DNA from: Halioglobus sp.
GTDB taxonomy: Bacteria > Pseudomonadota > Gammaproteobacteria > Pseudomonadales > Halieaceae
Direction: 5' to 3'
Assembly: GCA_020443425.1 (NCBI GenBank)
Contig: JAGRIE010000035.1
Span: forward strand, 1 to 43,053
DNA: 43,053 nucleotides
The translations under genes and the position numbers were made by a program. The notes under the pieces were generated by a model that was given only the letters and a program-made list of their open reading frames with translations, was not told where the DNA came from and did not search any database. Positions 33,643 through 42,536 of the stretch are shown here, piece by piece (positions within the stretch are counted from its first letter, which is position 1; each line of letters opens with the position of its first letter).

Positions 33643-34677
33643 ATGAAACAGACCAGCAACAGATACGCCATAGTCCCAACGCTGCTGTGTTGCCTCGTCA
33701 CCGCGCTGCTGGCAGGTCAGTCCTGGCGCGCCGTCGCGGCGGGTGGACACGCCGAGGCAGACGGTCACTTGAGCCACGGCAGTGGCGCAAGCCACAGCGA
33801 AGCGCAGGGCGCCTCGCATAGCGATGAAGGACATCATGACGCTGGGGATCATCACGACGAAGATTCCCATGAAGGCGCGGTGCACATAGACGCAGGTATC
33901 GCGCAGCAATCAGGTATCAGGGTCGCGACTGTGGTGCCGACGACACTGGAGATTGTGACGCAGGCCTACGGGCGACTGGTGATACCGCCGGACAGGGAAG
34001 CCCATATTCACGCGCGGTTTCCCGGCCTCGTCAAGGCGATCAGTGTCCATGTCGGTGACCAGGTTGCCAGCGGCGAAGTGCTGGCGGTGATCGAATCAAA
34101 CGACAGCCTTCGCGATTACACGGTCAAGGCACCCATGTCCGGCATTGTGACCAAACGGCAGCTGAATCTCGGTGAGGTGACGGATGATGACCCGCTGGTG
34201 GTGCTCGTTGATGACGACCTGCTGTGGGCAGAACTGAAAATCTTCCCGCACCAGCGCAGTGCCGTAAAGCAGGGTCAACAGGTGCATCTAGCGAGAGAGC
34301 AGCGGGAACTGGTCTCGACAATCACGCATATCGCCCCCTCTGATAACAACGCGCCTTACATGCTCGCCAGGGTCAATGTCGATAACGCGCAGCGACAGTT
34401 CACCCCGGGTGAGCTGGTTCGCGCCGATATCGTCACGGCAACGGTGGATGTGCCGGTGGCGGTTCAGAACCAGGCCCTGCAAACACTCGATGGCCAAACA
34501 GTGGTATTCATTGTCGAGGGCGATACCTACAAGCCGCGTGTACTCAAGTCAGGCCGCACGGATGGGTATTCCACCGAGGTCATCGCCGGGCTGGAAGCCG
34601 GCGAGCGCTACGTGGTGGAGAACAGCTATCTCATCAAGGCCGACATCGAAAAAGCCGGTGCCGGCCACCATCACTGA
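33643..34677 (+). CDS. czcB: CzcB-type periplasmic adaptor with His-rich N-terminus
   Basis: The protein has 344 residues. After a signal or anchor (residues 10-30), residues 32-82 are strikingly His/Asp-rich (repeated SHS, GHHDAGDHHDEDSH) and a His triplet ends the protein. A lipoyl/HlyD barrel-sandwich domain (RFPGLVKAISVHVGDQVASG, APMSGIVTKRQLNLGEV) and a beta-barrel and membrane-proximal domain follow, as in metal-specific membrane fusion proteins. The His-rich tail probably binds Zn2+, Co2+, Ni2+ or Cd2+ and loads the RND pump. AGGA lies before the ATG; czcA follows after 12 bases. Confidence 0.92.
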   Translation: MKQTSNRYAIVPTLLCCLVTALLAGQSWRAVAAGGHAEADGHLSHGSGASHSEAQGASHSDEGHHDAGDHHDEDSHEGAVHIDAGIAQQSGIRVATVVPTTLEIVTQAYGRLVIPPDREAHIHARFPGLVKAISVHVGDQVASGEVLAVIESNDSLRDYTVKAPMSGIVTKRQLNLGEVTDDDPLVVLVDDDLLWAELKIFPHQRSAVKQGQQVHLAREQRELVSTITHIAPSDNNAPYMLARVNVDNAQRQFTPGELVRADIVTATVDVPVAVQNQALQTLDGQTVVFIVEGDTYKPRVLKSGRTDGYSTEVIAGLEAGERYVVENSYLIKADIEKAGAGHHH

Positions 34678-34689
34678 CAGGACGAGACC

Positions 34690-37600
34690 ATGATAGACGC
34701 GATTATCCGTTTCTCTATCGAGCGACGTTTCCTGATGTTGAGCATGGTGCTGTTTGTCGTGGGTGCCGGCGTCTGGGGCTACCAGCGTCTGCCGATTGAC
34801 GCGGTGCCCGATATCACCAATGTACAGGTGCAGATCAATACCGAAGCGCCGGGGTATTCGCCGCTGGAGGTGGAGCAGCGCATCACCTTCGCTGTGGAAA
34901 CCGCCCTGTACGGCCTGCCATCGCTGGACTACAGCCGGTCGATGTCCCGTTACGGCCTGTCCCAGGTGACAGTGGTGTTCAAGGATGGCACCGATATTTA
35001 TTTCGCCCGTGACAGGATCAATGAACGGCTGGGCGCCATAAGGGCGGCGCTGCCGCCGGGTATCGAGCCGATGATGGGGCCGGTGGCCACAGGCCTGAGT
35101 GAAATATTCCAGTACACGATAGCGGCCCTGCCGGGGGCCACGCAGGCCGACGGCTCACCCCTGGACGCTACCGCGCTGCGCGAGATACAGGAGTGGATCA
35201 TCAAGCCGCAATTGGCGCAGGTTGAAGGCATTGCCGAGATCAATACCTTCGGCGGATTTAACAAGCAGTACCACGTCACCCCTGACCCGAGGCGTCTGCT
35301 GCAGCACGGCGTCACACTGCACGTGCTGGCCGAGGCACTGCGCAATAACAACGCCAATCGCGGCGCCGGTTACATTGAGCGCAACGGCCAACAGTTACTG
35401 GTGCGCTCCACAGGCCAGCTGGCCTCGATAGAGGATATCCAGCAGGTCGTCGTAGCCCGCCATGGCAGTGTGCCGGTGCTGGTGAGGGATGTGGCGGATG
35501 TCGCGATTGGCAAGGAGTTGAGGTCCGGTGCAGCCACCCACGACGGTGAAGAGTCGGTACTCGGGATGGCGATGATGCTGGTCGGGGAGAATTCCCGGAC
35601 TGTGGCCCACGCCGCGGCGAACAAGCTAGAGGAGATCCAGTCGTCACTGCCAGCTGGCGTCAGGGTGGAGGCCGTCTATGACCGCACCACACTGGTGGAC
35701 AAGACCATTGCCACAGTGCAGACCAATTTGCTGGAAGGTGCGCTGCTCGTGGTGCTGGTCCTGTTCCTGCTGTTGGGCAATGTGCGTGCGGCACTGATCA
35801 CCGCGGCCGTGATACCGCTTGCGATGATGGCCACCATTTTCGGTATGGTACAGACTGGTGTCTCAGCCAGCCTGATGAGCCTGGGGGCTCTTGATTTCGG
35901 CCTGATTGTGGACGGCGCGGTGATTATCGTCGAAAACTGTGTGCGGCGTTTGTCCCAGGCCCGGTCCGACCATAACCGTGATCAGCACAATGCGGAGTTA
36001 TCGCTCCGGGCGCGACTGGAGGTGGTCTATACCGCGACCACTGAGGTGATTCGACCGAGCTTGTTCGGTGTGGCCATTATCACCGTCGTGTATATCCCGA
36101 TATTCACGCTGACCGGCGTGGAGGGGAAGATGTTCCACCCCATGGCGGCAACAGTTGTGATGGCATTGGTCGCGGCCATGGTGTTTTCGCTCACCCTGAT
36201 CCCGGCAGCAGTGGCCATTTTTCTGCGCGGTAATGCGGGCACCGGCGAGAGCCGGGTGATTGTGGCTGGCAAATCGCTGTATCGCCCGCTGCTGGAAGTC
36301 GCCGTGCGATGGCGCTGGCTGCTGGTGTCAGCGGCGACCCTGCTGGTCGTCTGCTGCGCCTGGTTGATGACGACGCTCGGCTCTGAATTTATTCCACAGC
36401 TCGATGAGGGCGATATCACCATGCACGCCATGCGTGTGAACGGCACGGGCCTGGAGCAATCGGTGGACATGCAGAAGCTGCTGGAGAAACATGTGCTGCA
36501 GTTTCCCGAGGTGGAAAAGACCTTTGCCAAAATTGGCACTCCCGATGTCGCCACTGACCCCATGCCTCCGAACCTCGCGGACAGCTTTATCATCCTCAAA
36601 CCGCGCGACGAATGGCCGAACCCCGCCAAACCCAAAGCGCAGTTGCTACAGGAACTGCAGGTGGCGCTGCAGGAATTGCCCGGTAATAACTACGAATTCA
36701 CCCAGCCGATTCAGATGCGTTTCAACGAACTGATATCGGGTGTTCGCTCCAACCTGGGTATCAAGGTTTTCGGGGATGATATCGATCAGCTGTTGTCGAG
36801 TGCCGAACAGATAGCAACAGTGGTCCGGGCGATAGACGGGGCCGCCGATGTCAGTGTTGAGCAGGTAGAGGGCTTGCCGATGCTGGGTATCGAGCCCCGG
36901 CGCTCACTGTTGGCGCGCTACGGGCTCACCGTTGATGACCTGCAGGATACCCTGGCCATGAGCATCGGTGGTGAGGAGGTCGGCGTTATCTACGAGGGTG
37001 ACAGGCGCTTCAGCCTGGTAGTCCGCCTGCCGGAGGCATTGCGGCGCGACATCGATAAGCTGCACGCGCTGCCGGTGTCGCTCCCGGATGGCGGTTATAT
37101 CCCGCTTGCCGAGATCGCCACCGTCGCGATAAAGCCCGCGCCGGCACAAATCAGTCGCGAGAACGGCAAGCGTCGTGTGGTCGTCTCTGCCAATGTGCGC
37201 GAGCGCGATCTCGGAGGGTTTGTCGACGAGGTGAAAGCCCGTATCGCTGACGAAGTCACACTGCCGAGCGGTTACTGGCTGGCCTATGGCGGGACCTTTG
37301 AACAGATGGAGTCTGCGGGCAGGCGCCTGTTTATAGTGGTCCCTGCCACCCTCGCGATCATCATGGGGCTGCTGGTCCTCGCCTTTGGCTCAATCAAGGA
37401 TGCATTGATTGTGTTCACCGGTGTGCCGATGGCATTGACCGGGGGGGTGCTCGCACTCTGGCTGCGCGGCATGCCCCTGTCCATTCCCGCCGCAATCGGG
37501 TTTATCGCACTGTCTGGAGTTGCAGTGCTGAACGGCCTCGTACTGGTGACGTTCATCCGCGATCGCTGGCGTGACACAGCAGACCTTATGGGCGCTGTGC

Positions 37601-37818
37601 TGGACGGCGCCCTGAGCCGCCTGCGCCCGGTGCTGATGACGGCGCTGGTCGCGAGCCTGGGTTTCCTGCCCATGGCGCTGAATACCGGCACGGGCGCCGA
37701 AGTGCAGCGACCGCTGGCCACGGTGGTGATCGGTGGGATAATTTCGTCGACACTGCTGACGCTGTTGGTGCTGCCGGTGATTTACCACTGGGTGCATCGA
37801 CGTGAAGACTGCAAATAG
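34690..37818 (+). CDS. czcA: CzcA-type heavy-metal RND efflux pump
   Basis: The protein has 1042 residues with the standard RND layout: N-terminal helix, two large periplasmic loops and two groups of membrane helices. Helix 4 carries DFGLIVDGAVIIVEN with Asp402, Asp408 and Glu415, the same residues and numbers known to be needed for proton/metal antiport in Cupriavidus CzcA; this is the HME type that handles divalent cations such as Zn2+, Co2+ and Cd2+. Monovalent Cu/Ag pumps carry a different motif. With CzcC and CzcB it would expel metal from periplasm and cytoplasm to the outside. The stop is 3 bases from the opposite antiporter gene. Confidence 0.95.
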   Translation: MIDAIIRFSIERRFLMLSMVLFVVGAGVWGYQRLPIDAVPDITNVQVQINTEAPGYSPLEVEQRITFAVETALYGLPSLDYSRSMSRYGLSQVTVVFKDGTDIYFARDRINERLGAIRAALPPGIEPMMGPVATGLSEIFQYTIAALPGATQADGSPLDATALREIQEWIIKPQLAQVEGIAEINTFGGFNKQYHVTPDPRRLLQHGVTLHVLAEALRNNNANRGAGYIERNGQQLLVRSTGQLASIEDIQQVVVARHGSVPVLVRDVADVAIGKELRSGAATHDGEESVLGMAMMLVGENSRTVAHAAANKLEEIQSSLPAGVRVEAVYDRTTLVDKTIATVQTNLLEGALLVVLVLFLLLGNVRAALITAAVIPLAMMATIFGMVQTGVSASLMSLGALDFGLIVDGAVIIVENCVRRLSQARSDHNRDQHNAELSLRARLEVVYTATTEVIRPSLFGVAIITVVYIPIFTLTGVEGKMFHPMAATVVMALVAAMVFSLTLIPAAVAIFLRGNAGTGESRVIVAGKSLYRPLLEVAVRWRWLLVSAATLLVVCCAWLMTTLGSEFIPQLDEGDITMHAMRVNGTGLEQSVDMQKLLEKHVLQFPEVEKTFAKIGTPDVATDPMPPNLADSFIILKPRDEWPNPAKPKAQLLQELQVALQELPGNNYEFTQPIQMRFNELISGVRSNLGIKVFGDDIDQLLSSAEQIATVVRAIDGAADVSVEQVEGLPMLGIEPRRSLLARYGLTVDDLQDTLAMSIGGEEVGVIYEGDRRFSLVVRLPEALRRDIDKLHALPVSLPDGGYIPLAEIATVAIKPAPAQISRENGKRRVVVSANVRERDLGGFVDEVKARIADEVTLPSGYWLAYGGTFEQMESAGRRLFIVVPATLAIIMGLLVLAFGSIKDALIVFTGVPMALTGGVLALWLRGMPLSIPAAIGFIALSGVAVLNGLVLVTFIRDRWRDTADLMGAVLDGALSRLRPVLMTALVASLGFLPMALNTGTGAEVQRPLATVVIGGIISSTLLTLLVLPVIYHWVHRREDCK

Positions 37819-37821
37819 CGC

Positions 37822-39543
37822 CTATTGGGTCGACTCTTCGTCCGCAGCGATCGCCGGAATGGATGTGCGTTCCAGCTGTTCACCGCCGGTGAGGATATCG
37901 ACCGCGCGATCTGCCGCATCCTGGAAGGGTTCCAGCACAATGTCCGCACCGTGGGCGAGCAGGTCTTCCCGGTCGGGCTTGCTGTGTGATGTCACCGCGA
38001 TACGGCCTGAATACCCGGCGGCCCGTGTGAGTTGCAGCAGTGTCATGCGGGTGTCTTCCTGGCTCAGGCCGGTGGGGTGATCGTGGACCGTGGAGACTAC
38101 CCAGCGGGTGCCTGTCAGCGGCAGTGCGGCGATGAACTCGGGGTCGGTGGCGTCGCCGAATTCCGTGTCGAGTTCAAGGTCGCGCCAGCGCTTGACGGCG
38201 GCGGGGTTGAAGTCGATGCCGAGAACGCGCAAGCCCTTTTTCTCCAGGCGCAAGCCGATCGCGGTGCCGAAGCGACCCAGTCCGAACACGATGACATCGT
38301 AGGTGTTGAAGCCGTGATGGACCCCGTCATTGGGTTCGCGCGGGGTGTCCTGTCGCTCGAAGAAGCCGAGCATGGGTTCACACAGCGTGTAGAGCTGGTG
38401 CGAGTAGGTGATCATGTAGGTGGAGGCGGCGATGGTAACCAGTCCCACCATGGTCACAAGCCCGAGAGCGTCTTCGCTGACGTGTCCGAGCGCGACGCCC
38501 ATGGCGATAAAAATCAGCGAGAACTCGCTGATCTGGGCCACCGTCAGGCCGGCGAGGAATCCGGTGCGTTTGCGATAGCCCATCGCTCCCATGATCGCCA
38601 GTACAATCAGCGGGTTACCGATCAGCACAAAGAGTGAGAAGGCGATGGCGCCGGTGACATGAGCACCCAGTAGTGACAGATCCAGTGTGGCACCCAGCGC
38701 GATAAAGAAAAACAGCAGCAGGAAATCACGCAGGGGTGCGAGCCTGGCGGCAATCGTTTCCCGGTAGGGGGTGGAAGCCAGTGATACGCCTGCCAGCAGG
38801 CCGCCCACTTCTTTCCCCAGGCCCACGAAATCACAGATGGCCGCGAAGATCGCCGCCTGGGCGATTGCGAATATGACCAGCAGTTCGGGTGCCCGTGCCA
38901 GCCTTTCGGTCAGTGGGTTGGCGACATACCGCACAAACAGAATAACGAGCCCCACCAGCACAATGCCGGAGACGAGCACCAGCAGGATATTGTCCGATCC
39001 GCGGTGCTCTGCGGAGCCGATGCCGACAGCTGAGAGAACAATCATGGCCAGTACGACCACGAGATCCTGGACAATCAGGAAGCCCAGTGCGATCTGCCCG
39101 TGCAGGGAGTCGATCTCGCGTTTGTCCGATAACAGCTTGACGATGATGATGGTGCTGGAGAAGGTGAGGGCGACCGCTACATAGACGCTGGTAAGGGTAT
39201 CCAACCCGAACGCGAGGCCAATGAGAAAGCCGAAGATCGAGGTGAAGGCAACCTGGCCCAGACCTGTCATCAGGGACACTGCCCCCAGCGAGCGGATGAG
39301 CTTGATATCGAGTTTGATGCCGACCAGAAACAGCAACACGGCGATACCGAGCTGTGACAGCAGGGTAATCTGCGCGTCTGACTGTACGATATCGAGTGCG
39401 GACGGCCCCGCGATCAGGCCGACGGCGATGAAGCTGACGATCAGTGGCTGCCTGAGCAGAATGCCGATGAATCCCACGAGGGCGGCCAGCAGTAACAGCG
39501 CGGCCACCTCGGTAAAGGCGGAACCGGCAATGAGTTCAGTCAT
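37822..39543 (-). CDS. CPA2 family cation:proton antiporter with TrkA-N domain
   Basis: The protein has 573 residues from the ATG at 39541-39543, which has AAGGACC upstream. About twelve membrane helices (residues 5-390) form a Na+/H+ exchanger domain related to KefB/KefC (FSSTIIIVKLLSD, IVQDLVV). The C-terminal RCK/TrkA-N domain begins with YDVIVFGLGRFGTAIG, a nucleotide-binding Rossmann motif. It is probably a K+/H+ or Na+/H+ antiporter gated by a nucleotide or redox ligand. It converges with czcA with almost no gap, and is divergent from the prenyltransferase gene. Confidence 0.9.
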   Translation of the reverse strand: MTELIAGSAFTEVAALLLLAALVGFIGILLRQPLIVSFIAVGLIAGPSALDIVQSDAQITLLSQLGIAVLLFLVGIKLDIKLIRSLGAVSLMTGLGQVAFTSIFGFLIGLAFGLDTLTSVYVAVALTFSSTIIIVKLLSDKREIDSLHGQIALGFLIVQDLVVVLAMIVLSAVGIGSAEHRGSDNILLVLVSGIVLVGLVILFVRYVANPLTERLARAPELLVIFAIAQAAIFAAICDFVGLGKEVGGLLAGVSLASTPYRETIAARLAPLRDFLLLFFFIALGATLDLSLLGAHVTGAIAFSLFVLIGNPLIVLAIMGAMGYRKRTGFLAGLTVAQISEFSLIFIAMGVALGHVSEDALGLVTMVGLVTIAASTYMITYSHQLYTLCEPMLGFFERQDTPREPNDGVHHGFNTYDVIVFGLGRFGTAIGLRLEKKGLRVLGIDFNPAAVKRWRDLELDTEFGDATDPEFIAALPLTGTRWVVSTVHDHPTGLSQEDTRMTLLQLTRAAGYSGRIAVTSHSKPDREDLLAHGADIVLEPFQDAADRAVDILTGGEQLERTSIPAIAADEESTQ

Positions 39544-39829
39544 GTCAAGGTCCTTTGGTCGGCATTGCGGCAACGCCGAGTGTCGCCGATGTTCGCTGCA
39601 GCTGTCGTGTTTTTGTATCCCACTAGAACCGTCCAGTCAATGCGCCTGCCACTGTTGTCCGGGCAGGGCCCGCCAAGAGATGTGGGTTGCGGCGGTGTGA
39701 CCGGCGGGTTGCCGCTTTGCTTTACAAGTACATACGCAACTGCAACTATCATCCCCCTGGATGTTGTTTTTATTTTTTCCATGCTCTGCCAGAATCCGGC
39801 GCTGGACTCAACTAGGAATTGAAACGCTG

Positions 39830-40822
39830 ATGATCGACGTGAAGATGTGGGGCCGCGCGCTGGCACAGATGCCCAAACTCTCCCACAGCGAGTGGCAGGT
39901 GCTGGACCCAATAGCGAAATGGTTGATCGCCTGTCGCGCGTCCGTGCTGTTCATGACCTTCACTGCGGCGGCACTGGGTGGTGTGATGGCGTGGCGCGCC
40001 GGCCATTTCCACTGGGGGCTGTGGCTGGCGACTGTACTCGGATTGCTGTTCGCTCACGCCACCAATAACCTGCTCAATGATTACACCGATTCCCGCCGCG
40101 GCATCGACAAGGACAACTATTACCGCAACCAGTACGGTGTACATGTGCTCGAGGATGGCCTGATGAACGAGCGCCAGTTCTGGCGCTACGTGGGTGTCAC
40201 GGCCGGTCTGGCGCTGTTGCTCGGCGGCTGGCTGGTATCCCAGCGAGCCGGGCTGACCGTGGACCTGATGCTGGCCGGCGCATTTTTTGTGCTGTTCTAC
40301 ACCTGGCCGCTGAAGTATTACGGCCTCGGCGAGCCGGCGGTGCTGTTGGTATGGGGGCCGTTGATGGTGGGCGGTACATACTACGTGTTGAGCGGTAGCT
40401 GGAGCGCGGATGTCGCCTGGCTCAGCGTGGTGTTTGCCCTGGGGCCGACCACCGTGTTGTTCGGTAAGCACACGGATAAATGGCAGGCGGACAAATGCAA
40501 AGGGGTGAATACCCTGCCAGTGATTATCGGTGAACGGGCGGCGCGCCGCTCAATTGCCGCGATGGTCGCTGCGCAATACCTGCTGTGCGCAGCGCTGGTG
40601 GTAGCCGGCAGCTTTCACTGGCCGCTGCTGCTGGTGCTGGCCAACCTGGTACACCTGCCCGCACTGATGCGCATACTCGGTCAAGCCAAACCGCAGTCGC
40701 CACCGCCCGGCTACCCCGAGGGCGCCTGGCCGCTCTGGTTTTCCGCTTACGCCTTCAGCCACACCCGGCGCTTTACCTCGCTGTTTCTGCTAGGCGTCCT
40801 GCTGGATACCCTTCTATACTGA
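39830..40822 (+). CDS. UbiA superfamily prenyltransferase, MenA-like motif
   Basis: The protein has 330 residues from ATG 39830 (AGGA upstream but distant; an ATG at 39845 is possible). About eight to nine membrane helices carry the two Asp-rich motifs of the family: NDYTDSRRGID at 83-93, close to the NDYxD form seen in MenA, and DKWQADKCKGVNTLPV in the second half. UbiA-type enzymes attach isoprenoid chains to quinone or other aromatic precursors at the membrane. The CymA-like quinol dehydrogenase gene lies 133 bases downstream, so a role in making the menaquinone used there is attractive but unproved. Confidence 0.8.
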   Translation: MIDVKMWGRALAQMPKLSHSEWQVLDPIAKWLIACRASVLFMTFTAAALGGVMAWRAGHFHWGLWLATVLGLLFAHATNNLLNDYTDSRRGIDKDNYYRNQYGVHVLEDGLMNERQFWRYVGVTAGLALLLGGWLVSQRAGLTVDLMLAGAFFVLFYTWPLKYYGLGEPAVLLVWGPLMVGGTYYVLSGSWSADVAWLSVVFALGPTTVLFGKHTDKWQADKCKGVNTLPVIIGERAARRSIAAMVAAQYLLCAALVVAGSFHWPLLLVLANLVHLPALMRILGQAKPQSPPPGYPEGAWPLWFSAYAFSHTRRFTSLFLLGVLLDTLLY

Positions 40823-40955
40823 GACCTCTGGCAGGTCGGTCACGGGATGTCATTGCAAATCCTGTGGTTTAGCGTTACTGTTCGCAGCAGTAGACACAAT
40901 GTTGTCGCGGGTATTTTCAAGGGAGTAGGCGTCGCTGTGCTGGCAAGGATTACCA

Positions 40956-41516
40956 ATGAATGACAAGCCCCGCAAGCGCTGGTTCGACAGCCTGCGCCGT
41001 CCGTCCGCACGGTATTCCGTACTCACACTGGTGGCAGTGGGAATCGTGGTCGGTGTTTTCGGTATTCTCGCCTTTGACACCACCATGCACGCCACCAGCA
41101 CCGAAGAGTTCTGCGTCAGCTGCCACGAGATGGACATCCCCTACGCGCAACTGCAAACCACCGCTCATTTCAGCAACCGCAGCGGCGTGACTGCCACCTG
41201 TTCTGACTGCCACCTGCCGAAAGAGTTTGTGCCCAAGATGATCCGCAAAGTGGAAGCAGCGCGGGAAGTCTGGGGTACCATGACCGGCATCATAGACACC
41301 CCCGAGAAGTACGCTGCCCACCTGCCTGCGATGAAGGCACGTGAGATCGCGCGCCTGCAGGCGAATGATTCGCAGGAATGCCGCAATTGCCACGACATGG
41401 ATCGCATGAAGCCTGAACTGCAGGGCAAGATGGCGCAGCGTTTCCACCAGCCCGGTCGCATGAAAGAAAAAACCTGTATCGATTGCCACGACGGTATCGC
41501 TCACCCGGAGAGCTAG
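40956..41516 (+). CDS. cymA: CymA/NapC/NirT family tetraheme quinol dehydrogenase
   Basis: The protein has 186 residues, almost the length of Shewanella CymA (187). One N-terminal membrane anchor (about 19-40) is followed by four c-type heme sites, CVSCH (53-57), CSDCH (82-86), CRNCH (142-146) and CIDCH (174-178). The segment RPSARYSVLTLVAVGIVVGV and the HATST-EFC-SCH run closely follow CymA. Proteins of this kind take electrons from menaquinol in the inner membrane and pass them to periplasmic cytochromes. AAGGAT lies upstream of the ATG. The decaheme cytochrome gene follows, with a separate FNR-controlled promoter between them. Confidence 0.92.
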   Translation: MNDKPRKRWFDSLRRPSARYSVLTLVAVGIVVGVFGILAFDTTMHATSTEEFCVSCHEMDIPYAQLQTTAHFSNRSGVTATCSDCHLPKEFVPKMIRKVEAAREVWGTMTGIIDTPEKYAAHLPAMKAREIARLQANDSQECRNCHDMDRMKPELQGKMAQRFHQPGRMKEKTCIDCHDGIAHPES

Positions 41517-41541
41517 CCGGGGCGCACCGTTGGCTGGGAAA

Positions 41542-41555
41542 TTGATCTGGATCAA
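41542..41555. promoter_or_regulatory. Perfect FNR/Anr binding site upstream of the decaheme gene
   Basis: TTGATCTGGATCAA matches the FNR consensus TTGAT-N4-ATCAA at all ten defined positions and is a perfect palindrome except for the central tetranucleotide. It is centred about 91 bases before the proposed GTG of the decaheme gene. TTGGGT (41580-41585) and TATTCA (41603-41608), 17 bases apart, are possible promoter boxes placing the site near -66. Confidence 0.85.
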
Positions 41556-41639
41556 CGAGTGATGGAATGATTCCGTCGCTTGGGTGCAAGGTAGCGCCCG
41601 AATATTCAATACTAATAATGAATGCAGGTGGTCTGCTTG

Positions 41640-42536
41640 GTGCGAAATATCGTGATGACGGGTAGGGCGGTCAGGAGTGTTTTTTTTCTTTGCAGCCTGC
41701 TATTGGCGACAGTGGCGTGGGCAGAGGAGGAGCCCGGCTGTCTCGACTGTCACGCCGCAGACGATGACTCCGCAGTGCACCAGGTATTCAGAACGGTTCA
41801 TGGCTCTATCAACGGTGGCGGCGCCAATACCTGTACCGCCTGTCATGGCCCCAGCGCCAAGCACGACATGCGCGGCAGGAAGCAGCCGGTCGATATCAGC
41901 TTTGGCCCGCGCTGGACTTCAGACGTTGAGACCCGCAACGCCAGCTGCCAGGGATGTCACGACAACGAGCAACAGATTCACTGGCTGGGCAGTGCTCACC
42001 AGCAGGAGAACCTTGCCTGCAGCGATTGCCACCAGTCTCATACCGCACAGGATCCGATGCTGACCACCGAGGGGTCGGAGGCGCTGTGCCTGAACTGTCA
42101 CACCCAGGTGCGCGCTGAATTGCAGCTGCCCTCTCGCCACCCGATCATCGAGGGCAAAACCGAGTGTGTGGATTGCCACAATCCGCACGGCAGCCTCGGT
42201 GACTCGGCGCTGCGGGAGGTAACCCTGAACGATAACTGTTTCAGTTGTCACCAGGACAAGCGCGGGCCCTTCCTGTGGGAGCACCCGCCCGCCGCGGAAG
42301 ACTGTTCACTGTGTCACCGCCCGCACGGGTCCGTGCATGAAGACCTGCTGACGGCCAGGGGGCCGGCGCTCTGCCAGCAGTGCCACGCGGCGGCCTTCCA
42401 TCCGAGTGTGCCCTACGGCAGCGAGGGGCTTGCCGGCGGCAGCGCCAACCAGAATTTGCTGGGCAAGAATTGCATGAACTGTCACAGCCAGGTCCACGGT
42501 TCCAATCACCCGTCGGGAGCGCGTCTGACACGATGA
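41640..42536 (+). CDS. Decaheme c-type cytochrome, MtrA/DmsE family
   Basis: The protein has about 298 residues. A signal peptide ends at AWA-EEE and the mature chain holds exactly ten CxxCH heme sites (CLDCH, CTACH, CQGCH, CSDCH, CLNCH, CVDCH, CFSCH, CSLCH, CQQCH, CMNCH) in two groups of five, with many His residues as distal ligands. This is the MtrA/PioA/DmsE type, which threads electrons through an outer-membrane barrel. GTG 41640 is chosen because AGGTGG lies 8 bases upstream; ATG 41655 and ATG 41622 are alternatives. Its ATGA junction (42533-42536) overlaps the MtrB-like gene. An FNR site upstream suggests anaerobic induction. Confidence 0.92.
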   Translation: MRNIVMTGRAVRSVFFLCSLLLATVAWAEEEPGCLDCHAADDDSAVHQVFRTVHGSINGGGANTCTACHGPSAKHDMRGRKQPVDISFGPRWTSDVETRNASCQGCHDNEQQIHWLGSAHQQENLACSDCHQSHTAQDPMLTTEGSEALCLNCHTQVRAELQLPSRHPIIEGKTECVDCHNPHGSLGDSALREVTLNDNCFSCHQDKRGPFLWEHPPAAEDCSLCHRPHGSVHEDLLTARGPALCQQCHAAAFHPSVPYGSEGLAGGSANQNLLGKNCMNCHSQVHGSNHPSGARLTR

